In this document: piece after piece, positions 46,955 through 56,700 of the stretch | How positions within the stretch are numbered: position 1 is the first letter of the stretch | How the letters are laid out: the number at the start of each line of letters is the position of its first letter | Assembly: GCF_902806685.2 (NCBI RefSeq) | Contig: NC_048543.1 | Location: 9,148,106-9,212,105, forward strand | Direction of reading: 5' to 3' | DNA length: 64,000 nucleotides | Source: Maniola hyperantus | Lineage: Eukaryota > Arthropoda > Insecta > Lepidoptera > Nymphalidae | The notes under the pieces: generated by a model | Database searches by the model: none | Told to the model about the DNA's origin: nothing | What the model saw: the letters and a program-made list of their open reading frames with translations, nothing else | Position numbers and translations under genes: made by a program

Positions 46955-49699
46955 AGTGATCCTATAAGGGTTCCGTTTTTCCTTTTGAGGTACGGAACCC
47001 TAAAAATTGACACTTTGACAGGTCTAAATCTAGTGCTATATTTTTCTGCAGGAGACATTACGAAACGTAAAATAGCAATACAGTTTAGACCTGTCATTTT
47101 AGTTTACTTTCGAGATGTATGCCCAAGAGTTAGCCACATTGATAACTTAAAAAAGTATTATATTTTGTAGTCTTACCTCTGAGTCTGAAAGTGATTTGTA
47201 CATTTTTCTCTTATGACCTAAGCTACAACGTTGTTCATGTAAACATTCTCTTGTTTTTCGTAAATTTTTGATCTCCTTACGTAACATTAACTCTTTTTCT
47301 TTCGATAATTCTAAATTCGCTAAATCATTGGTTTTTTCCTTTAAAATACTATCTAAATGTGTTATCCTATGAGTAAAATGTTTTATTGAGTGAGATTTTT
47401 TGTCCTTTCCATCTATTGACGACTCTGATAGTTCGTCTAACTTTAATTTATCTTTGAGTAGTTCTATATCTAATGTATTTTTTCTTTTTTCGTCCTTTTT
47501 AATTTGCCTCTTAATTTGTTCTATCTGTTTCTTATAAGTCTTTAAATTTGTTTCATGTCTTTTTATTTCTCTTGCTGTATCTTGGTCTACTAAACTTGAT
47601 TCAACCTTTTCTGTGCAGGGTTTACTGCGGGGATGTGATGGTTTACAAAGATCATCTATTAATCTCTGCTTAGCTATACAAAGATTTATTAATTCCTTTA
47701 ACTGTGTTTGACTACTGCTGATCTCTTTTGATAACTTTCGTGCTAAAACCTGCTTTTGTGTATATTTTTCTTTAGTCATTTTGTATTTTTTACATATCTC
47801 ATTTATCTTCGGAGAATCTATCATCTTAAGTAACTCCCTTTCAATTAACTTAGGCTCAGGATCTATTTCTTTTTTATGAGATTCTATAATAATTTTCTGA
47901 GATTCTGGCGAAATAGCTTTGGCAGCCACTTTCCTTAAAAGTTCCAACTGCTCTCCCGAAATACTTTCTCCAGGTTGAATAGTCCTTCTTCGCCCAGAAT
48001 TAGACTGTGATGTCATAATGGGCAATGATTGTGAACCACTGGTTTCTGATATTGTAATATCATCAGAGTCAATGTGGTTCAAGTATTCTTCACACCTGTC
48101 AGCAAACAATTGATCGTTTTTCTCTCTAAAGTAATCCATTAGCTTTTCAAGTTTATCTTGAAAAACTGTTTCAGAGTGTGAATCCTCACTGTCAGATTCC
48201 ACATCTGATTCACTCGGCTCACTCGGCTCTGTGTCCTCAGCTATTCTAGGTAAACCTAGTTTAGTACCAGTCTCCTTATTATCTGTTGTCATATCACTAT
48301 TTAAGCATTCATCACACTCGGCCTTTAAAAATAGCCATTCACTCACTTGATTCATGTCAGTTTCTGATAAAGATTTAGACTGTAAAATTTTATTAAAAAG
48401 TCCTTCAGCATTTGAAACTAATTTGATCCACTGAGCTGTAGCAAATTGTAAATTGAATGCATTGTCTGTTGGCATAACAGCTTTGTCTGTGTATACAGGA
48501 GTATTGTGATCAGCAAATAAATTAACAGTAACAAAATTCTTAATACCTCTACAAAACAAACATAAATTCAGAATCTTGAGAGTATCTTGGTAATCATCAG
48601 GCTCTGTACTAATACAACCTATGACCCAAGTGAATGCTCTTCCACCAAATGAATCTCTTAGCATAGCAGTTAATATACACCTGTCATAGTTTATTTGTTT
48701 TGGTGGGTTTCCTGCTACTAGCTCTTTTATAATATTCTCTAAGGCAAATACGCCTGGTTCAGGATAAGCTGCGAGATCACAAAAGCTTGCTGTAGACATC
48801 CTGTGGTTGAGTATACCATTAGTGCCCACCCATTTTTGTTCCATACTGACAGTGAAAACTGTGTGGTTGTTGCCAATACATCTCTGTCGCCATCCTAACT
48901 GTAGATACTGGAAAGCTTCCTCTACATTGGTGCACCTCACCAAGCCCGCACCCAAAACATCAAAGATATTGTTGTTGACGACTTGCATCCATGTTATATG
49001 TAATATGTATTCTCTCTCTGGCAGCTGACCCAGCCTATGGAATATTTCAGACAAAAATCTTGGAACTATTCCTTGATCACATTCACTGTGTATACATTCA
49101 AAACCTGGAATATAAATTTTAACACCATAAGTTTTCATAATCAGTCAATCAAAAATGGTTTCAACTTATTTTCAGTAATATTATGGAACAAACTGGTTAT
49201 ACCAAAAAACAAAAAATGTCAAATTTAAGACTGGTTATACAAATTAAGCAGTTGATCATTGAACAACATACATCCGAGCTGTTGTTTTCAAGTGCACAAG
49301 CAGTTGACAACCGCAGTCCGCACAACCACTCAGAACAGTCTCGACTACTCAAGGGGGTTTGTGTATACCTATATTAATGAAAGTAAGATGGTTCAAGCTG
49401 CCTTTTACAAAAACTCACTTACCGGGGCCAAACAAAGTATAAGTTTTCCCAGACTTAGGTTGCCCAAAAACAATAACAGAAGTATCACAGCCATCTAAAA
49501 AGCAGTTTATCTGTGGTATCATAAAGGAATTAAACAGGTGGACTTGAGTGCAATCCACTGGTAGCGCTCTGTTCACATGAAAAGTTTGACCACTCTCTGT
49601 TATAACAATTTGTGTCACTGGGTTGCTAAATATGCACTGTAATGAGTCCGCAATACTCGGTGGTTTAAGTCGGATGGCTATTTGTACTGGTATATCCAT
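43323..49699 (-). CDS. cos: Costa (Cos2), KIF7/KIF27-type kinesin of Hedgehog signalling
   Basis: Six coding exons, in transcript order: 49,699-49,423; 49,104-47,177; 46,575-46,357; 45,530-45,397; 44,666-44,546; 43,442-43,323 (TGA). Phases agree throughout and give 932 residues (fly Cos2 is about 1,200). It starts MDIPVQIAIRLKPP and has a kinesin motor to about residue 283. The P-loop is GQPKSGKT (79-86) where kinesins have GQTGSGKT. Switch I is NNHTVFTV (171-178), lacking the SSRSH core. Switch II is DLAAYP (202-207) instead of DLAGSE. YDRCILTAMLRDSFGG (232-247) is conserved. A long charged, coiled-coil-rich stalk follows; exon 4 opens VVDLR as in KIF7/27. Such a degraded nucleotide pocket is the mark of Cos2, a scaffold that holds Smo, Fu and Ci rather than a fast motor. 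It is convergent with TCAIM. Exon 4 is very GC-rich and open in all three frames; the phase and the VVDLR motif decide the frame. Confidence 0.85.
43683..44095. mobile_element. TIR element in costa intron 5
   Basis: 'TTTATCTACACTCATAATAT...CCTCTATAAAAGATTCTGA' on the left pairs with 'CAGAATCTTTTATAGAGGAT...GGGTGTAGATAAA' on the right, as imperfect inverted repeats of about 42 bp. The core is non-coding. No clear target duplication. Confidence 0.55.
44311..44397. repeat. AT-rich inverted repeat (AATGAAACAATAATAAT arms)
   Basis: Outer ends 'AATGAAACAATAATAAT' and 'ATTATTATTGTTTCATT' pair. The interior is built of ATT/AAT triplets, with an inner palindrome TTTAACAATAATATTTGTTAAA-like. A 16-bp perfect hairpin (44,236-44,251 with 44,265-44,280) lies just upstream. 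Confidence 0.65.
44858..45010. mobile_element. MITE-like hairpin in costa intron 4
   Basis: 'GAGATCTTTAGACCACACTG...AAACGAGACAGAT' pairs imperfectly with 'ATCTGTCTCGTTT...AGATCTC' over about 60 bp. The central loop is short. Non-coding. Confidence 0.6.
45063..45206. mobile_element. GC-rich MITE in costa intron 4
   Basis: Near-perfect terminal inverted repeats 'GCGACAGGTCGAGATGGCAA' and 'TTGCTATCTCGACCTGTCGC'. The core has 'ATCGCGGGGGCTGTGCGGA'. Best preserved copy of the family in this window. Confidence 0.8.
45285..45392. repeat. TG-rich minisatellite beside the costa exon 4 donor
   Basis: Repeated 'GTATACCTGTGCGT' units with variation, directly inside the intron next to exon 4 (its donor is at 45,396-45,391). 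On the transcript strand it is CA-rich, the type of intronic sequence bound by hnRNP L-like splicing factors; a functional role is only inference. Confidence 0.7.
45623..45948 (+). mobile_element. Complete tRNA-headed SINE with 14-bp target duplication
   Basis: Flanked by ATTGGGCAGTCTTA at 45,609-45,622 and 45,949-45,962. The head 'GTGGTAGCCTAGTGGTTAGG' and B box 'GGTTCGATCCC' are intact, the tail is ATGATGATGAT. The first bases are duplicated ('CTGTGGTAGCCT' occurs twice). It sits inside a LINE RNase H frame. Confidence 0.9.
46058..46103. repeat. 20-bp perfect hairpin at a LINE deletion junction
   Basis: Arms 46,058-46,077 and 46,084-46,103 with 6-base loop GCCTAT. The left arm is part of the LINE RNase H frame (GGYASIFQA); the right arm is its inverted copy. 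It looks like a fold-back repair or template-switch scar. Confidence 0.75.
46640..47005 (+). repeat. 'ACCGGCCAAGTGCGAGTC' repeat in costa intron 2
   Basis: Full copy from 'AAAACCGGCCAAGTGCGAGT' to 'GAGGTACGGAACCCTAAAAA', containing (GACA)n at about 46,922-46,950. It lies between exons 2 and 3. Confidence 0.8.
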
Positions 49700-49739
49700 T
49701 TTTTGAGCTCTATAACGATGAGTGTTACACAAATACTGT

Positions 49740-50630
49740 AAGCTCTCCGTACATATTTTTCACGCGGATCACTATTTATATTTTAGAAACTTATAGTAGT
49801 CCTACAATAGCCGCCCTATACTTCAAACTATTTACCAATTTACAAAACTTATTAGTAAAGCAGTTTTGAGTATTTTTGTAAACCAAGAAAAATTATTTAG
49901 ATTTTAGCATAAAGATTTTAGACAATTTTTAACTGGTTTTACAGCTCTAGCCTCTAGGTTCTAGCCCACAGAGTACTTTTAACATATGTTCTAGCCTGAG
50001 GCATAGACTAGACTACACAACACCACAGACTAATATTGAATTTTTTTTAAATTTATATCACGGCCGTGAATGTCAGTCTTTTAAGGCCTACCAATAACTC
50101 GACAACACAATAGATAAATAATGCATAAAATTTTACTCCTCACGGGCCATTATCCTTTTTGTGTCAAATTTCATGTCAAAAGTACTATTTTAGTCCTCAT
50201 TTAAACCTGAGAATCTTGGATGTTACCATCAACAAGCTCATTGATTCTTTGTCTGAGGTAATTGGAGGCTATATCAAAGAATTTCTAAGTAATACTTATG
50301 GGCTATATAAAGTCCTTTTCATGTTGTAAACAATCTTTAAAATGCACTAAGCTAGTTAAAAACTCACAAAAATCTACCACAACAAACGAACTTGATAACA
50401 TCGACTACATCGACGAACGACAACATGGCCGACAATCACCGCCAACATAGTCCGCCGACATCATAGTTCAAAAAATCACCGCGGGACTTCTTTCATGAAA
50501 AGTAGGTATGTGAAAAGGACTTTACTTTACCATAATTTCAGCCTTGAATCTCTATGATGTGGATTATATACTCTTTGGCAGACACATAAGAAATGAACTG
50601 TCACTAGAACCCAGAGCCGTAAAACCAGTA
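49740..50630. other. Upstream region of costa, nothing recognised
   Basis: AT-rich DNA to the right of the costa start codon. The costa promoter and 5' UTR must lie here. No TATA box, CpG island or repeat is clear. A moderately GC-rich patch with CGA-type triplets occurs at 50,380-50,470. Confidence 0.4.
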
Positions 50631-51146
50631 AAAAAAACCGGCCAAGTGCGTGGCGGGCCACGCGCAGTGTAGGGTTCCGTAGTCACAATCCTCGAAAAAC
50701 AGATATAACTCCTTAACCTGTGAACCCAACTTAGCCATGATAGTTTTCCTTTAAAATTGATTATACTATTACTACTGCTGTGAATTTTTTCACGTTCCTA
50801 TATACTACCATTTGGCTGATTGGGGGACACACACTTAAAATTAGCACTTTAAAACATCATATTTTACAAACGGATCCAGAAATCGAAAAATGATGTTTCC
50901 ACACCCACAGTATTTTTAAAAGACCTATTCAACGATACCCTACACTATAGGGTAGACGAGAAAAAAAATTCATTCCCACTTTATATGTAGGGGAGCTACC
51001 CTAAAATGTGTGGTGAAATAATATTAATTATCAAAATTTTATTTCACCACTTTGTCGGTGTGATTTATATTTATACCTATGCCAAATTACAGATTTCTAG
51101 CACTATAGTCTCTGAGATTAACCGAGGACGGACATGGCGAAACTAT

Positions 51147-53353
51147 AATAATAATAATAATAATAGTTTTTTATTGTCAGGCATAAAACCCATAAACACA
51201 TTTAAAAATTACAATAAAATAAAATACAATTTACATTACAAAGCATACAAATAAAAATAAAAAATACATAAAGATACCTTACAACTAACTGAAATGGTTA
51301 AAAAACTCATTTCAGATGTCACAGGTCACAGGTATTACTTTCTGTTCTTATCCTGGTGTACAGATAGCCAATAACTAAAAATAGGGCTGGGCATCCCTTC
51401 ACAAACGACCTTGAGTATTGCATTGTTAGAGCTCCGAAGTCTTTCCCAAAAGGATGCCACGCGAGCTCTAACAATACAATAGAAGTCAGGCACCCCCGCT
51501 TCGGCAAACATAGTAGAAGCACTGCAATACCTCGGCAATCCCATGAGTATTCGGAATGCGTCGTTATATTGTACTCGTATTGCAGTGAACGACTTTTTAA
51601 GAAAGTTTGTCCATAACTGGCACGTATAAAAGCATTGGCAGTAGGCGTTAAATAAGGTTATTTTAACGGCCTTACTGCATTTGCTAAATCTACGCGCCAG
51701 CATATTGCAACGAATCGAGAGTGCCCTCCTTTCCCTCTCAATGTCGCTGTCATCTTTTAGATGCTCTGTCAGGATGTGTCCTAGGTATTTGAATTTCTGC
51801 ACAACCCGAACTGCTTTACCATTTAGAATTACTTCTGGGATTCTTTCCGGACCTTTACCTGACTTGAATACAAGCATCTCAGTTTTGTTAACATTATATT
51901 TCAGCCCATGAGCATTAGCATAATGCTCACAAACCGAGAGCAACTTTCTGAGGCCTTTAATAGAAGGGCTGAGAATCACCATATCATCCGCATAACTCAA
52001 ACTATTTACACATACACCATTGATGTGGCATCCGATCTTGGTGTCTCTCAGCTCCTCTATTAGGTTATTTACATATATATTAAAAAGATCCGGGGAGGTA
52101 ATCCCACCCTGGCGAACACCGCAGTCTAATTTGTATGAATTAGAAGTCGCTTCGCCCCATTTCACAGTATTTGTTTGGTTTCCGTACCAGTACCTCAACA
52201 GACCTATAACTTCTTTTGGGACCTGAGACCGGTACAGTTTCTCCCAGAGAATATCATAATTAACTAGATCGAAAGCCCGGCTCAGGTCGAGAAAACACGC
52301 ATATACAGATGTGTCACGCCCTGTATAATACTGTATAGTGTGCTTCAGACCAACTATAGCTGAGTCTGTCGAGAGACCAGGTCGGAAACCAAACTGTGCG
52401 TCGTCGATTACCACATTCCTAAGCAGTTCGGGTTGCACAAGACGTTCCAAAATTTTACCTATTACTGTACCCAGGGAAATAGGACGATAGTTAGCAGGCG
52501 ATGCCAAGTCCCCGGTTTTATTTTTTGCGATCGGGACAACTATTGTTTTCATTAAATTATGGGGAAGATACGAATATCTTATACACAAGTTATACAAACC
52601 ACATAGTTTCTCGTGTAGCAATAAACCACCATATAAAATATGCTCAATGCTTAGTTCATCATAACCAGGACTTTTCCCTCTTTTCATTTTGACTACAATT
52701 TTTGTTATGTCTTCAGTCGTAAATTGTATTACCTTGCTTAAGTCCGGTAATGCATTAACATAATTGTTGCCTTTTAACTTAGGATCCACCTGTAACGGTT
52801 GGATTTTAAACCGTTCCGCGAACATATTGGCTATCTGTACGTGGCACTGTAAGCCATCCACTGTTACTGGTTTGCTTTGTTTATAATTAAATGCTTTAGT
52901 TTGTTTCCAAAACTTGACAAAATTTTTCTGTTTACGGTGCATGGCTAAAATATCTAATTTAATGACTTCTTCATTTTTTTGACACCATCGTAACTTATTT
53001 TTAAAAAATTTACGAGATTTTATCAAATTATCATATACAATACAATACAATACCAGTAGATGGCTTACCCGCCAACACCCACGCTTCAAAGTACAACTTA
53101 TACTTACTATGGCTTTCCTGAACATGAAAATTCCAACCTGTGACCTGTTTGTGCTTAATATTCTTATTAGACTGACATCGTTTTGATGAGCGTTTAGCAC
53201 CTGACTGCATAATGTTGACAATATCATTGTATAAATTATCAATAAATAAATGGTGACTATCTAAATTGTTACATCTATTATTATCACAGTCCTTACATAA
53301 TATCTGCTCACAAATCTTACCAAGTCTATTATCACAGTAATTGTAGTACGAAT
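51147..53353 (-). mobile_element. 5'-truncated non-LTR retrotransposon
   Basis: A minus-strand insert that ends 3' in a (TTA/TAT)n tail at 51,147-51,167, instead of poly(A). It carries the reverse transcriptase frame below but no endonuclease domain, the usual product of incomplete target-primed reverse transcription. It lies in the costa-GBA2 intergenic region inside an older repeat. Confidence 0.8.
51335..53242 (-). CDS. LINE reverse transcriptase (5'-truncated ORF2-like)
   Basis: An unbroken frame of 635 codons; the true start is unknown because the 5' end is missing. RT motifs in order: KSPGYDELSIEHI (190-202), ANYRPISL (250-257), FGFRPGLSTDSA (284-295), catalytic FLDLSRAFD (317-325, first Asp), GVRQGGITSPDLFNIYVNN (375-393), catalytic YADD (417-420), NKTEMLVF (452-459) and FKYLGHI (484-490). 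A C-terminal region with ASTMFAEAGVPDF (575-587) follows. The protein would copy its own RNA onto nicked target DNA, but the endonuclease is absent. The lack of stops suggests a fairly young insert. Clade (CR1/L2/jockey group) not assigned. Confidence 0.85.
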   Translation of the reverse strand: MIIYTMILSTLCSQVLNAHQNDVSLIRILSTNRSQVGIFMFRKAIVSISCTLKRGCWRVSHLLVLYCIVYDNLIKSRKFFKNKLRWCQKNEEVIKLDILAMHRKQKNFVKFWKQTKAFNYKQSKPVTVDGLQCHVQIANMFAERFKIQPLQVDPKLKGNNYVNALPDLSKVIQFTTEDITKIVVKMKRGKSPGYDELSIEHILYGGLLLHEKLCGLYNLCIRYSYLPHNLMKTIVVPIAKNKTGDLASPANYRPISLGTVIGKILERLVQPELLRNVVIDDAQFGFRPGLSTDSAIVGLKHTIQYYTGRDTSVYACFLDLSRAFDLVNYDILWEKLYRSQVPKEVIGLLRYWYGNQTNTVKWGEATSNSYKLDCGVRQGGITSPDLFNIYVNNLIEELRDTKIGCHINGVCVNSLSYADDMVILSPSIKGLRKLLSVCEHYANAHGLKYNVNKTEMLVFKSGKGPERIPEVILNGKAVRVVQKFKYLGHILTEHLKDDSDIERERRALSIRCNMLARRFSKCSKAVKITLFNAYCQCFYTCQLWTNFLKKSFTAIRVQYNDAFRILMGLPRYCSASTMFAEAGVPDFYCIVRARVASFWERLRSSNNAILKVVCEGMPSPIFSYWLSVHQDKNRK

Positions 53354-53757
53354 AAGGGTTCCTTGTTTACTACGGAACCCTAAAAAATTATCTGTCAAAT
53401 GCCAGTGTCAAATGCTCAAACCAAAACCAAAAAAAGTTCAAAAGCATTTCACATTTTAGCGCATTTTCTATTTTCTAATTTCCATAGTCGCTTTTATTTC
53501 CACTTGTGGGGGTGGGTAAAGTGAATTTGAATTTTGAACTACCTATACGAAAATTCGCTTTGTGCTTTCAATATTTTTACTTTCTGTCGTAGCTAAGGCC
53601 TCCAAATATCAAACCCCATTCACTGAGAATTAAATTTAGTCTTAAGTCTCTTTGTGATAAGCTATCTTTTATTATCAACACCCTTCTGATTGTAACGTGA
53701 AATAACGAACAGTTTTTCCATTTTGTCTAGGTTTTTTTATTCATTTAGTTTTCAACA

Positions 53758-56700
53758 ATGGAAAATGAAACTGTCGGCGACCAAGCTACAGATATGGATG
53801 AGCCATCAAAATATGGTCTGAAACTTCTGTTGAATCATGAATTTCCACTGAAAAGCAAGCAAATGATCATTCCGAGACCTAAACAAATCCTTGAAATGTT
53901 GCCACTTACAGCAAGGTTAGTTTAAAAATTTAATAAATGAAAAAGTAATGTGTTATTTATGTAAATTTACTCACTTTCAAATATTAAATTGTTTCAGGTA
54001 CTTCAAATACTACTTAGCAAGGAAAATGCAAAAACGAAGGCCTATAATGGATTATGTGCACATGATCTCTGCTCAAAGGATGTATGGTATGTCATTTAAT
54101 TAGGACTAAGCAGCATAAGCTGATATTCCCATCTATATCTATTTAATGGATTGCACCTTTTCCATCTGTTCTAAAGGTGTAAATACTATTCTGTTAGTCA
54201 GAAACGCTTAATAGAAGTTTAATTTTGGATATTAAGTAATTTTTTTATGCTTACAAATGTTATTACAAATCATAAAAGTTTATTTTTCCTGTAGTAAAAT
54301 CTTTAAAACATATTAAACTGTAAAATTTTGATTTTTATCAATCATCTTTCATCATGCTCATAACTCGAGCATTTTATTGTTAAGACATCAAAAAATAATT
54401 GTAAAACTCTTTTATTGCATCTCGAACTCTAATTTTTTTGCATTTCTATACCAACTAAACTTAGGTTGTCTATCTGTAGGTATATCAAAGTTATTTTATT
54501 CAGAAACATTATTGTGAACTATAAAGTTTTTATTTTAACTTTATTGATAAAAGTAAATTAATAGTAAAATATTAACCAAAAATAAACAAAGTATACTTAA
54601 AGATCTTGCAAGCTGATGTTCTATAAAACTACTCATTATATCGCACACTTGGTCACTTAGATCAGTAAGCACACTAACATTTAGCTTGAATCCAGACAGA
54701 TTTGGATTAGAAGTGTGCGAGATCCCTAAACAATAAATGTTCCTTTCCAATTCTGTGTATTACTAAACATTTCAAAATAATTTTCTACAGAACACGAAGC
54801 ATTTTGCAATTTGAGTATCAATCTAGGATAATAAATATCCAACCTCAAAAAGTCACCCTTTATATTTGTTGCCTTTTTAAGGTTGTCCCATTGGAGGTAT
54901 AGGAGGTGGGACAATTGGCAGGGGATTTAAAGGGGAGTTCTGCCGCTTTCAATTGTACCCTGGCCTTTATGAATATGTCACAGTCCCTGAATGCCAATTC
55001 ATTGTGAATATTAGGGATGCCAAAAAGGAAACCATTTTCCAATCAGTTTTATCTACTTACAAGTAAGTAATTTATTTATTGTTTTCTTAATTGTTATTTA
55101 TTAGTTGTTTTATTAATTAATATCTATATATATATATATATGTATTTCTATTATGGATTGTATATATATTGATATTTATAATAGTTATGTATATGTATGA
55201 TAGGTATGTATGTATTACTGAAATAGTTAATTATATTATATAATATTATACTACTTCATTTTTCTGTATTGCGTGTAAGTACTATCCTACACACCTAGTT
55301 TCTCCTTTCTCCAAAGGTTGCCTGGTAGAGATTGCTGTGAGCAATAAGGCCGCCTTTGCATACAATTATTTTTTAGTTTTAGTTTTTTTGTAATAGTTAT
55401 GTAATATTTTTGTGTGCAATAAAGTATTTCTATCTATCTATCTATCTAATATCTATTAAGTGTAAAGTATCTACATAGTAGATAAGTGTAAAGTTAAATA
55501 ATAAGTATATTTACGATATACCATAGCTTAAGAAATGTAAAATTAAATAAAAAGCATTTTGAAGAAATTTGTCCTCAAACGTCAAAACTGAATTAGTTCA
55601 AATTCCGAGTGCTGACATTTTAAATAAATCTGAAATCTACACATATAAAAATACCCCTGACTAACTGACTGACAAGTCTACCAACACACATCCTAAACTG
55701 CTAGTTTACAAACTTGAAATTTTGATACTAGGTTGCTTTCATAACGTAGGCACTCATTCCACCCCCAAATATAAGATAAAAGTTTGTGTGAAAGTCTGTC
55801 ATTTTTCAAGATATGTCCAAGAAAATTGGTATTTGAGCCTTAGATTAAAGTTTGAAGTGATATGTGTTTCAGGATTGTTGAAAATTGTGGCCTCACAGAT
55901 TTACAATGTTTCCCCTTGAGCGAATCTGGGGTGGATCTGCTAGTAAAACTATATACCTAGTACCTATTAATAATTATTAATTACAACATTTAATTTGATT
56001 GTAATTTTATTTATGAATAAAAATAAAATGTAAAGCTTTTAGATGAAGATATCATTGATCTGGAATATAATTACAAGAATATGCTTAACATTTTGCAAAG
56101 GTTTTCATGATATGGTGTTTTATGGTCCTCAAACTTCTTTTAGCAAACCAAAGAAAGCACCCCAGTCATGGGAATGGAACATAAATGGTGCAGATTGTGA
56201 ATACACAGCACTATACCCTAGAGCATGGACTACTTATGATCTCACAAAATATGGTATAAAATTAGTTTGTCGCCAAATATCTCCAGTCATACCTCATAAT
56301 TATAAGGTTAGTATGTAAACAACTACTTTAACCCTTTTCTCTAATGTGATTAATTGATGGAGGAATGAGGAATACAATGCTGAGAGAGTGACAACAATTA
56401 GTTAGCAACATGCTAATTTGGAACATTGCAAAAAAATACTGCACAAGTGCGAGTCAGACTTGCGCACCAAGTGTTCCATACTCGAGTATCTTTACATATC
56501 ACCATATCTTTTTCGACATTTTGTACGATAAATAAAAACCTGTTTCAGAATATACAGGTAAAACCCATTCATATGATACAAGATTTCTGGGGTTCAGGAT
56601 ACAGAATTGATCAAAGACTCCTTGGTCTTCTTCTGAATCACGTCATTATCGGCAATCATTGGCGATAAATATAATAAGTGGTCCATGCCAACTAATATGC

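Larger units (their letters stand above)
50632..53390 (+). repeat. 'CCGGCCAAGTGCG...' repeat split by a LINE insertion
   Basis: The left part runs from 'AAAACCGGCCAAGTGCGTGG' (50,632) to 'GGACATGGCGAAACT' (about 51,145). The right part resumes at 'ATAAGGGTTCC' (53,354) and ends 'TACGGAACCCTAAAAA' (53,390). Together they form one ordinary copy of the family, so the LINE between them is a later insertion. Confidence 0.65.
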
